Assembly: GCA_024349245.1 (NCBI GenBank)
Contig: JALDNG010000008.1
Span: forward strand, 5,030,001-5,094,000
Reading direction: 5' to 3'
Source of the DNA: Neodontobutis hainanensis
Lineage: Eukaryota > Chordata > Actinopteri > Gobiiformes > Odontobutidae
DNA length: 64,000 nt
Both the position numbers and the translations under genes were made by a program. Below the pieces are notes generated by a model. That model was given only the letters and a program-made list of their open reading frames with translations, searched no databases and was not told the origin of the DNA. Shown in pieces: positions 50,405 through 61,231 of the stretch; position 1 is the first letter of the stretch, and every line of letters starts with the position of its first letter.

Positions 50405-51502
50405 TTTATGCAAAAAATAAATACTATTCATTTTTTTCACATTTTGTTAAGTTACAGCCTTATTTCAAAATGAATTAAATTTATTATGTCTATATAAGGT
50501 CACACAGTTAACAGTGAAGGTCAAAGACAAACCAAGCCATGAAGTCCAAGGAATTGTCTGTAGACCTCTGAGACAGGATTGTATCGAGGCACGGCTCTGC
50601 GGAAGGGTAAAGAAAAAGGTTCCTATGAGCACAGTGGCCTCCATCTTTCATTAATAGTAAAGGTTTGGAACCACCAAGACTCTCCCTAGATCTAGCTGTC
50701 CGGCCAAAGTGAGCAGTCAGGAGAAAAGGGCCTTAGTCAGGGAGGTGACCAAGAACCCATTGGTCACTCTGACAGAACTCCAGAACTTTTTGGCTTGTAT
50801 AGCAAGTGTCATATCTGGAGGAAACCAGGCACCGCTCATCCCCTGGCCAATACCATTCCTACAGTGAAGCATGTTGGTGGCAGCATCAAGCTGTGGGGAT
50901 GTTTTTCAGCGGCAGGACCTGGAGACTATAGTCACAAGCAACAGAAAGATGAATGTAGCAATGTACAGAGACATCCTTGATGAAAACCTGCTCCAGAGCG
51001 CTCTGGACTTCAGACTGGAACAAAGGTTTATCTTCCAATGGATTCATCTTTCCAACGACCCTCAGCACACAGCCAAGATAACAAAGGTCTGGCTACAGGA
51101 CAAGTCTGTGAATGTCCTTGAATGGTCCAGCCAGAGCAATTGGTTAATGTTGCTCACCAACCAACCTGATGGAGCTTCACAGGTTCTGCAAAGAACAATG
51201 GGAGAAACTGCCCAAAAACAGGTGGCCAAGCTTGTAATATTATATTCAAAAAGACTTGAGCCTGTTATTAATGCCAAGGGTAATTAATACTAATTTAATA
51301 CTAATAAAAATATTCTTTTAGTTTTTTAAAGTTTTTATAAATTTGCAAAAAAAATTAATACAACCATCTTTCATGTTGTCATTATGGGATATTGTTTGTA
51401 GAATTTTGAGGGAAATATTGAATTATATTCATTTTAGAATATGGCTGTAACATAAAGTGTGGAAAAAAAGAAGCACTGTAAATACTTTCCAGATGCACTG
51501 TA
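50405..51502 (+). mobile_element. Decayed Tc1/mariner-like transposon
   Basis: Inverted termini both read TTACAGCC(T/A)TATT towards the inside (about 50440 and 51455), with TA at the right end (51501-51502). Between them are broken transposase pieces in different frames: the KHVGGSIKLWGCFSA and DILDENLLQSALDF blocks and the degenerate catalytic block NDPQHTAKITKVWL. Frameshifts and stops make it inactive. It lies between vamp2 and the 3' end of mpp1. Confidence 0.75.
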
Positions 51503-51563
51503 TGTTTTAGATTTAGGCATGCAAGAAAAAGGGGTCACGCAGTCAGAACATAGAAGGAAAATT

Positions 51564-52114
51564 TTTATTTCTCATTAAAAGTGCCTTAACAGTATCCCAA
51601 GAGGTACACCATTTTGACAACAATACTGAGTCAGTGGCTGAAAGCTTCCAATGGGGTTACATGGTCATAAAGTCTTAAGATTTCATGGCACATAAAATGA
51701 AAAATAACAGTGAGACAGATTGACAAAATGAAATCCTACAATTTTGAAGTAGAGGATTTCATTCACAGTTGTGGTCGTGTTTTGCATTTTTACACATTCC
51801 AACAAAGGTGTGCGGCACCAAAGGTATTCAATAACTACTCAAAAGTCTAAAGTACCCATGTCTGAACAATCATGCAAAGCATTCCCTGATGATGCTTTTT
51901 CTTTTCCAAATAATTTCTTTTTTAATATATTGCTGTTTTTTCTCTAGATACTCACACATATAGGACACATTTGTGCAAACAATCTCAATAAAATTACATT
52001 TACCCAAAGTAAATGTGTACACACCTGGGGCATTACTAACTGAGATTTTATAAAGTCATATTGGTAAAAAAAAAAAAAAAAGAAAAAAAGATGTTTAACA
52101 TGTGGTAGACTTTG
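51564..52114 (-). other. mpp1: mpp1 3' untranslated region
   Basis: Minus-strand sequence after the mpp1 stop, with a polyadenylation signal AATAAA (TTTATT at 51564-51569 on plus) just before the Tc1 remnant. It includes a run of A (on plus) at 52067-52089. Confidence 0.55.
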
Positions 52115-55100
52115 TCAGTACACCCATGACACTGGAACCCACTGAGGGGTGGAGGTGGCACTCTCTATTGCCTCTTCCACACCTTTCACACTCTCATCTA
52201 CGTCATTGTTAACCAAAACCACATCAAAGAAGTGTCTGTACATGGACATTATGGCATCAGACTCTTTCTGGATGCTCTGCAACGAGTCGGTCTAGGAAGC
52301 AAGAGAGATTGTTTATAGATTTTTTATCATTTTAAATTACCTAATAGTTTGAATAAAAGATAATTACCTGGGGAGCAGTGGTGGTTGGGGCAATAAACAC
52401 CACCAGAGGTGCAAAGTCAGCAGTCCGCACAATTTTCAAGTTCTGTCAACCAATACAAACGGAAAAAAGGTTTAATCATTTCTTGTGTTTTGTCCAGGAT
52501 ACAAGAGAAGGATTGCAGTAAAGTAGAATACCAACCTGTGGTTCAATATCCAGCACAGCAATTTTGTCTTGCTCATGGATCTTGTAGATGGTCTCAAACT
52601 TTGTACCAAACATATTTCCCTGGAAGCTGCCGTATTCGAGAAGCTCATTTCCAGAGATGCACTTGGTCATGGCATCGTTGGTGATGAAGAAGTACTCCTT
52701 TCCATTCTCTTCATCTTTGCGCTGGATTCTTGTAGTATCTGGATGTTATGCAAACATTAAACTGGACTGAAACATCCCTCACTACAAAGAAACAGCTATG
52801 GATGTACTCACGTGGAACAGGGTAGGAAAATTTCTCAGGGTATTTGGTCAGTAATGCATTTTTGATATGACTCCTTCCGACTCCCGGTGCACCTAATCAG
52901 CAAAAAGGACAGGACAGGACAACTATATTTATGTGCTCACAATGTTTTGTGCAGCGGTGTATTTAAATCCTGAGGCAGCTTAGAGTTCTTACCAATTAGC
53001 ACCAGAGTCTTTCTACTGAAAGCTGGAAGTCGGACAACCTCTTCATATGAAATTACATCCAATTGATCAAAAACTGAAAAAGACATTTGATTTAAAACAA
53101 AATCACACAATTACAGCACAATCCCTATGAATACATTGTTACATAATCAAAGTGATATTCTCACCAGAGCTGTGTTTAGCCAGGTACTTGTCTTTGCACT
53201 TCTTTTTCTTTCCAAAAGGGCTACAGGATGGTGTTCCCGCTCTGGCTTTACTTTTACTTGCCACTCTCCTGCAAACACACATATTTTCAAAGTGTTGAAT
53301 CTGCAACAGGAATCCCTGAGCATGTGTGTCTGATCTGTTTACCATTCCTGTAGCTCTGGGGAAGGTATGAGGCCAGCAAAGTCTGCAGTACCACTCTCCA
53401 CTCTGCCTTGCCACCAGTTTGGATCCTGCTTATTTATGATGTGAATGATGTCACCAGTCTGAAATTTCAGCCCTGCTTCTTTACAGGGGATGAGGTCATC
53501 TTTCGTGGGGTCATAGTCAAACTGGGTCCTCATGTACATCTACATGTTAAGGATGTAAACAGTGCAAACAGTAATTCTCTTATAACTTTTGCAACTTGTT
53601 GTCAGATATGATACAAAAAAAAAGGTCTACAAGTCTACATTGAGTGCATGTCAACTGAGTAATTTACCTTAAGAGGAATATAAAAGGTCATTATGTAGCT
53701 TCTTATCTTTGCCCAAATAGTTCTTGGCTCAGTTGCTCAAATGCAACGTAAAAAATATTAAATTTACCTTTTTATCTGTGTCTAAAGATCACAGCCAGAG
53801 CCTATACATTCCTCTGGGTAAATTATGACTCTATAGGCTAATAGCATTTAAATTAACATTAGTGGCTAACTCGGATCACCCTGGTGATGTTAGTATGGAG
53901 TCTCTACTCTAGTTAGTACATTCACTCGGGTGATATGAGACACCAAAATGTTATTTTAACTTCTACTTACTCACTGATTACTGCATTAATTGTACAACTA
54001 ACTGACAAGAAACCGACAAGAAACCGTAGAGTACACTGCCATCAGTGACCAAACAGACTGCAGTAATAAACAAGAATTTCAGAACTCACAGTACTGTGTA
54101 GTTAATAACTCAAATCACTTAAAATATCAAATGTTATGGATCTTTGTATAAGGTTGAGGAAAAAACAATGTCAACATGTCTTGTGGCCAGTAGATGGCAG
54201 AGTGAAACACACTACCAAGTGTTTCAAAAAGCCATGTGTGTACAAGGGTATTTTCTTTTAAAACTTGTACTAATTTATAGTCACCTGATTGTTCATTGGC
54301 TAACAGAGGATGAACCTATTAAAATAAAACCATGTTTTATATATCTTATATAAATGTACAGCTTATTTTATATTAACAAATCCAGCTGTTAAAAACACAA
54401 CAAAATGCAAGGCAAAGCAAAGTCAGAACTAACACACAATAAGCAAACCACATTCTGCGCGTCAGGTTTTACCTCACAGGCTCGAGATTGACTCTGCTGT
54501 TTGGGGATGATCTTCATAGTGACTACTCCATTTGTATCTCTCTATAAAGTCAGAATATGACAAGTTTTTACGGCAAAGGGTCTCCACCATCCTTCAGATT
54601 TGTTAAATATTGCACCATAAAAAGTCTTTCTTCTTACCAGGATCCTTTGTACATGATCGACAGTGTGGTTTGACACACTCTTTCCATTGATCTCAGCTAT
54701 TTCATCGCCTTCATGTAAAGACCCTTAAGAAGGAAAATCAAAGTTTATTAACGCCAAATAGTTACAGTGATGTTCAGTTTAATGTCATCTATGCTGTAGC
54801 AACAGACCCTTATTACATGAATCATCTAAACCAGTAGTGGGCCTGAGGGCCACTGTTCTGTTTCAGCTAAAATGGCACCAAAACATAGGGCAAATAAATT
54901 GTTGTCTAAAAAGTATTAAATCATTTTATCTTATTCATTTGTATAATGCATGTATTACATTGTAAATACAAAAAATAGCATTTGTTTTCTCATTTTAAAT
55001 CTGATTAAAGAATTACCTTGTCTGTGGATCATACCCCCGTGTAATATTCTGGCAATGGTGCACATTTGTTTTTCATTCAGTTTCAGTGTGACCCCCTGTA

Positions 55101-58100
55101 GACACACACCACAGTTAATTGGATTTACAGTTCTACACGTTTTGTATAGTCCATGTAGATGTAAAAACTCACCAGTGGTTCTGAGGGATTCTTCTCAAAA
55201 ACGACTTCCCTCATCTTAGTCTGCTCTTTACCGTTCATATGTCCAGCACTGCCGTTAGTGTAAACCTCAGCTCCTTTGTTTTCATCGGTTTGCATATCCA
55301 CCTGCGTCAATAGAGGAGAAAAAAAAACATTATTGCATACATTCACCACCCTGTTTCCAGTTCACTTCCACAGGTCACAGTATTATCTAAAATAGGTTTC
55401 CCATAGCAGCCGTTTCCAGACACTGCTTTGCACTAATGGCAACAGAAATGGTAAGGTTCAACATATGTCTAAAGTTAATAATTAGTCCAGTAATGTGACA
55501 GCTGACTAAGCACATTCAGTGACCAGGTTAATGTGGTCATACCACTAGTGCCATACCACTAATACCTTAAATGTACAGAAGACAATGCTTAGAAAATCAC
55601 TTAATGTAGTTAAAGATACAAATGACAGTGATGCAATGTCAATTTTGATGACTGACTGTGACACAAATAATATACTGAACAGCCAATGAGTATAGTAATA
55701 ATAATATTACGTAACAAATAATTCATAAATTATTTACTGAACTGAGCTTATATCTAAAATCCACGGCATCAGCACATATTTTCTTATACGTCAGCAATGA
55801 CACAGGAAAAGCGCCTCTGCCAACATTAGCACTACAATAAACCAATAATTATATTTCTAATCAACAAAAGCCAAGGTTTATTACACGTAACCGGTAACGT
55901 AGCACTGAACTAGCATTGGACTAATGTTTGGGACATATATAAGCAAATTATGTATAAAATTATGTATAAACCAGTTTACAGGGAGCACAAGGTGGGAAAT
56001 ACAGTTGTGCTCATAAGTTTACATACTCTGGCAGAATCTGGGCCATTTTGGGGCCAAGATGAATAATAACATAATAACACAAAATACCTTTTTTCACTCA
56101 TAGTTAGTGGTGAAGCCATTTATTGCCAAACAACTGAGTCATAAGAAAAACAAAATAATTGTCAAAGAATCTGCGGGAAAAGGAAATTGAACTGTATAAA
56201 ACAGGAAAGTGATATAAAAAGATATCTAAGAAATTGAGAATGCCAATCAGCAGTGTTCAAAATGAGGGATTCTGTTGAAACCAAACCAAGGTCAGGTAGC
56301 CCAACAAACATTTCAGCCACAACTGCCAGGAAAATTGTTCGAGATGCAAAGAAAAACCCACAAATAACAGGACTCTCTGAAAAAAGTGGTGTGGCTGTTT
56401 TAAGATGCACAATAAGGAGGGACTTTGAAAAATGAGACCAAAATTTAACTTTCTGGCCACAACCATAAACGTTACATTTGGAGAGGAGTCAACAAGTCCT
56501 ATGATGAAAGGTGGAGGGGGATTGTGATGTTTTGGGGATGTGTGAGCTACAAAGGCACAGGAAGCTTGGTCAAAATTTATGGCAAGATGAATGCAGCATG
56601 TCATCAGAAAATACTGAAGGAAGATTTGCACTCATCAGCCCAGAAGCTGCGGAATGGGACGTACTTGGACGTTCCAAAATGATAACGATCCAAAGAGCAA
56701 GGCTAAGTCAACCTGTCATTGGCTACAGCAGCATTCTTAAGGTTCTGGACAGACCATCTCCTGACCTCAGTATCATTAACTCGCTCTAGGAAGAGCTCAA
56801 ACGTGCAGTTCATGCAAGACAGCTCAAGAATTTACAGGAACTGGAGGCTTTTTGCCAAAAAGAATGGGCAGCTTTACCATCTACATTTCTTCATTTAGCT
56901 GACGCTTTTATCCAAAGCGACTTACATTGTTCTACAGTAATTACCAGTGTTACAGCCACTGGAGGCAAGATGGGTTAAGTGTCTTGCCCAAAGACATCAT
57001 GACAGTATGAACAGTGGGGAGAGTGGGAATCGAACCGCCTACCTTCTGGTAGAAGGACGACCGCTCCACCCACTGAGCTACTGCCACCCCATTTGAGAAA
57101 ATAAAGAGCCTCATCCACAACTACCACAAAAGACTTCAAGCTGTCATTGATGTTAAAGGCAGAAATACACAGTATTAAGAAATGAAGTATATAAACTTTT
57201 GATCAGGGTCATTTGGTTAGTTTCTGTTGTCAATATGATTTTTTTTAAAGGAAACATAATTGTTTGACAATAAATGGCTTCACAGAACCACAATGAGTGA
57301 AAGAGTTTTTGTTATCATTAAAAAAAAAAATTATGCCAGGGTAACTTATGAGCACAACTATAGGAGAAAGATCATATGACATCCTTTTAGAAAAGTAATC
57401 TAACCGCTAATAAAACAACACATTGGAAATTGTGAATGACGACAAAGGGTGTGATCTCCAGAAGAAAAGTGAGAATGTCATCATAGATTATGTTTAACAT
57501 AATACTTACACAAATTTACATGATATTAACATGCTATTATTTGCTAAGCACCCAACAACAATCAAAAGACCATTACAAACCTATTACAAACCTAACTATT
57601 TGGCCGATTCTGAATCTTGTTCATAAGCGTTACACACTTTTTAACTATCCCACAAGATGAACAGACCCTGTATGTTGCTATAAGAGAGGACAGGAAACCC
57701 TTTGAACATGAATGCCAACTATGGGTGTAGGGAGCATAAGAAAAAAAACAGCTTGACATAAAAACACAACAAATCCAGGAAAGACTTGATTATTTCCTTT
57801 TCTTGAGAGTATCTGGAAAGTGTGCAAACAGGAAATTCCTATTGAATTCTGAAAATAAACCATGGAAACACATAAAACAGCATGATGTGATTCAGTACAT
57901 TACTTTGAACCGTTATAATGTATCAGTTCACTTTAGTTGTGTTAGTGAAATTAAAACATCCCTATAATCTTTTTATTGCAGGGCTTTAGATGGTCTTCTG
58001 AACAGCTGAAGAAATATTGATCTCTGATGGAAACACAATAGGAGCAGATCAATACTTTATTAGAGTGACTCTGTTAATACAGCCAGATGATTGGGCAAGA

Positions 58101-59424
58101 GTAGCTTCAGTAGAAAGGTGTTGACAATAAAGCTAATTTTCAAAAAGAACACATGTCCCATATTTCCTGCTAGTTTCCAAACATCTAAAAGCCTATACTT
58201 CACCAAACCTGCTCATATTATACAGTGTAGCAAACTGCCATGGCCCAAAACTATATGGATACATCCATATCATGCATTAGGATTTCATAACTCAAACTGA
58301 ATATAATTTATGCTTTTCCAAAGTTTAACTGGAAGCACCTGTACTCTAATCTTAACAACTTATCTGTAACATAATCAAGCCCTAGATAATAAAACCAAGT
58401 ACAGTTAATGACCAATGAATTATGTAACATCCTATTCAACACATGTTCACAATAAGCTCAACATGTGACCTAACCTAAGAGGCTCAATTCCCAAATCAGC
58501 ACCGAGCAAGAGGACACAGACAATATTTTTTTTGCTCAAAGCTATAAAACAGCAAAATGCTGAGGTCAGGAATGTGGTTTCCTTGCTTCACTTTACTGTT
58601 TGACTTAGTGCTGACTTTTGCCTGTCGGGGACTGCAAGAGTTGCACCCTGATTAGTAAAGCAAAGTGTCACATTACATTGTTTATCAGATTCTTAAAACC
58701 ACCCATAACTTGTTGTGGTCAAGGACATGCAGTTTTGTTTTGTTTTTTGTCCTTAAGGGTGGTAGTGTTACAGCAAAGTCCTGACACATTTTGTAAACAA
58801 CTCCCTTAGCCCCAGCTGACAAGTAACATTAATCCCTCAGAGACCCTGCAGTGTCACAGTCCATTGCACTCTTCTTAAGGCTATTACTTTATAATTACTT
58901 GTCACAGAAAGGTGTGTTAACAGTTTCCACCCAAAACTCTGACCCTGTGCTATGTGGCAAGCAAAATCTCTTTTTCCCAAAATATTTTTTCCACTTGAAA
59001 GGAGAAGTGAATCTGCAATTTCAATGTCTGCTGACTTCTAAAAGCTGACTAAGCACTGTAGGCTACTGGTAAAAGAGAAGTTGACGAACCAAGACAAAGA
59101 CATATATTCATAAATAGCCTAGTCCTTTTATGGACATGGCAACATTGACACATTTAGCAGCTATATTAAAAGCAAGCATTCTATTCTTAGAAGTCTTGTT
59201 TTGGAGAAAACAATGTGTACTTTTCCTTTGCTTCCCGGAAGCAAACATAGGCTAGGCTCCACCAAAAGAGGGGTACACATTATGATTAGAGGTCTCAGTA
59301 CCTTGTCAGACTTCGGTTTGTTTTGAAGAAGCTGCTCCAAGTACAAGTCAGAGAGGGCTGTCCGGACGCTGCTGACCGGCTCCAGAATGACAGCGGGTTC
59401 GTTTTTATTAGATTTTAACGTCAT
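52115..59424 (-). CDS. mpp1: MPP1 / p55 membrane-associated guanylate kinase
   Basis: Scaffold linking protein 4.1 and glycophorin C to the membrane skeleton and implicated in membrane organisation. Twelve coding exons on the minus strand: 59302-59424, 55173-55301, 55017-55095, 54638-54723, 54473-54541, 53343-53539, 53165-53268, 52993-53073, 52812-52892, 52536-52738, 52368-52442, 52115-52291. All phases fit and give 467 residues (human 466). Order: N-terminal segment (MTLKSNKNEPAV, LSDLYLEQLLQ), PDZ about 71-152 (GVTLKLNEKQ, ILHGGMIHRQGSLHEGDEI), SH3 about 163-230 (MRTQFDYDPTKDDLIPC), 4.1-binding HOOK (FGKKKKCKDKYLAKHS), and the guanylate kinase-like domain from about 281 (LVLIGAPGVGRSHIKNALL) to the end (STPQWVPVSWVY). 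The P-loop is degenerate, as usual in MAGUKs, so no catalysis is expected. Intron 1 holds a Tc1 element. Confidence 0.96.
54187..54202 (+). promoter_or_regulatory. CTCF-like motif in an mpp1 intron
   Basis: CCAGTAGATGGCAGAG matches the CTCF core in forward orientation. Motif match only. Confidence 0.4.
56000..57362 (+). mobile_element. Tc1-like transposon in mpp1 intron 1, with nested SINE
   Basis: Long inverted termini: the left end starts TACAGTTGTGCTCATAAGTT, and the right end on the minus strand starts TATAGTTGTGCTCATAAGTT. An inner repeat, GAAGCCATTTATTG, is near both ends. Transposase pieces lie in plus orientation: the N-terminal paired-like domain (MRDSVETKPRSGSPTN, ARKIVRDAKKNP), MFWGC-like and later blocks, broken by stops and shifts. 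Inactive. A 210-base SINE sits inside (56881-57090). It lies antisense to mpp1. Confidence 0.85.
56881..57090 (-). mobile_element. tRNA-derived SINE nested in the Tc1 element
   Basis: Read on the minus strand: a tRNA-like head with A box TAGCTCAGTGGG and B box GGTTCGATTCC, the core GGGCAAGACACTTAACCC, and the L2-type tail GTAAGTCGCTTTGGATAAAA. Tc1 coding sequence resumes exactly on either side (…GCTTTACCAT / ATTTGAGAAA…), so the SINE inserted after the Tc1 copy. Confidence 0.8.
57363..59301. other. mpp1: mpp1 intron 1, remainder
   Basis: AT-rich intronic sequence between the Tc1 element and coding exon 1. I see no exon, RNA gene or strong motif. Confidence 0.6.
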
Positions 59425-61231
59425 CTTTCCCAGTTAGATAAAAAAAACCCTGTTGCCCGATGCGCCCCTGCTCAAAGTCCACAAGAGGCTGGCCAGGAAA
59501 ATGCTGTGAAGGAGAAACGTAGCACTGATAAAAAAGTCCTGAGGATGTGATAAAGCAACCTAAGATAAAAGTCCAAGGTTCGGATCAGCGACAGGAAAGG
59601 TACATAGGCTGTCTACTGCGCAGACACCGCTGACAAAGCAAGTAAACATATTGCTCTAAAGGGGCAGGCTAGGGTGCTTTCACGTGCTCACTGCACTTCC
59701 GGAATCCGTGGAAACAGCTTGGTCACTGTAACAAAGTAGCCTATTTCTATACAGCCCACTTTAAAGAAATAAACGACAACAAATCTTTAGGCTATCTTTT
59801 TAAGATCAAGATTTAAGTGATGATTCAGAGCGTGGCTATGTTACTTTTACTAATATTTGTACATGTGTATGTTGCAAATGACCGTTGTTTCATTCAAATT
59901 ATTAGGTTTACGAAAATCCTTTTTTTCTAAAGGACATGAAAGCAGCATTCCGCAGCGTTTAATGCTACGCAAAACGGCGCTACAGGAAGCTAACATATCA
60001 CCAGCTGTAGTTGTAGGTCAAATGCATTCAACTAACGGTTTTCTTGTGTCTGGGGTTAAGCCTACTACTCAACACAATACCTCAGCAAGTTTATTCAAGG
60101 CACAGATAAATATTTTCTGTTACGCTGGGATTTTTATTAGGCTACCAATTTGTTGCTCCTGGGCGACCCTCATGGACTGTGCTTCCAAAGTTACTCTTTC
60201 TTAAAATAATTGTAGATAGTAACCATAGTAACAAGGCCAATAGCTAAAGCGGTGATCTTGTAATGTTGTAAGTAGGACCGAGGCTCTGGTACGCAATGAC
60301 CAAACTAGTAGGCTACTGAACTGTCCAAGCTAAAAGTAGCCTTTTTCAGAGTAAAGAGGAGTGAATAGTATTGGAGTGAACAGGTGTTCCCCGTGTGGGA
60401 CCCAAGGGGGAGCCCTTGAGCAGGTGTAGTCACCATCACAATTAGCCATTCTCTGTTAAACCCAATCTATGATTAAACTCCCACTCAACTTTAGACCTTG
60501 ACATTGTCATTTGACAGGAGTGTTCACCACCAACAAAGACACTAGACAAAGATACAACAACAATGTGACAAACAAATGTAGAAGATTGCTAAATAAATAG
60601 CATACACATGCATTTCTTCAGAAACAAAAAGATTTTGTTTCTACTTTTGAAATCCGGTTACGCACACAATATAATGTTGACACTTGGATCACAATGAGAG
60701 TCTGTCACCAAGCCTGTGTGATAAGATTTGTCTCTAGAGTAAAGACTTTCTGCACTTTTATATAATGCTCTTATAGGCGTTCAATCCCTCTACCTGTTAT
60801 TTGCTGTTTTGTCTCTTTATGTTTCCTTTTGAGAGCTACAACAAGAAAACAGACCTACATACAGAGATAAAATGTGTTATGTCTTAAAACATTTGTAGAT
60901 TATATTAGTATTATTTAGAGACTGAACTTTACAAAATTATTTTTATTGTTTTCGTTTACAATAAAAATTCTGTGGTCTTTACAGTATATGGCCTAACTTG
61001 TATTCAGCCTGATTTGCTGACATCCGGGAAACTATTGCCTAAAAATACGCATGCGTCAACCAGACAATCCAGTTTGGCGTTAAATTATTAATCCAAACAG
61101 AACCTGAGTGAGAGTTTAGAACAGTGTAATACATATGATCTGACATCATTATCTTTGACTTGTGTCGTGATAAGGTCTGTGGGAAACGTCAAGGAAAGAT
61201 TTATCATATTTTGTTTGATCTGACCCACGGC
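59425..61231. other. Divergent interval between mpp1 and tmlhe
   Basis: mpp1 (minus) and tmlhe (plus) point away from each other across 1.8 kb, so both promoters should lie here. CpG is richer near 59425-59720 and again near 61020-61080. No coding exon recognised; the frame at 59857-60204 has no family match. Confidence 0.5.

Noticed and set aside
54541..54723. A possible L27 domain pair in mpp1
   Set aside because: The residues here are the second half of the PDZ domain; the N-terminus is too short for two full L27 repeats.
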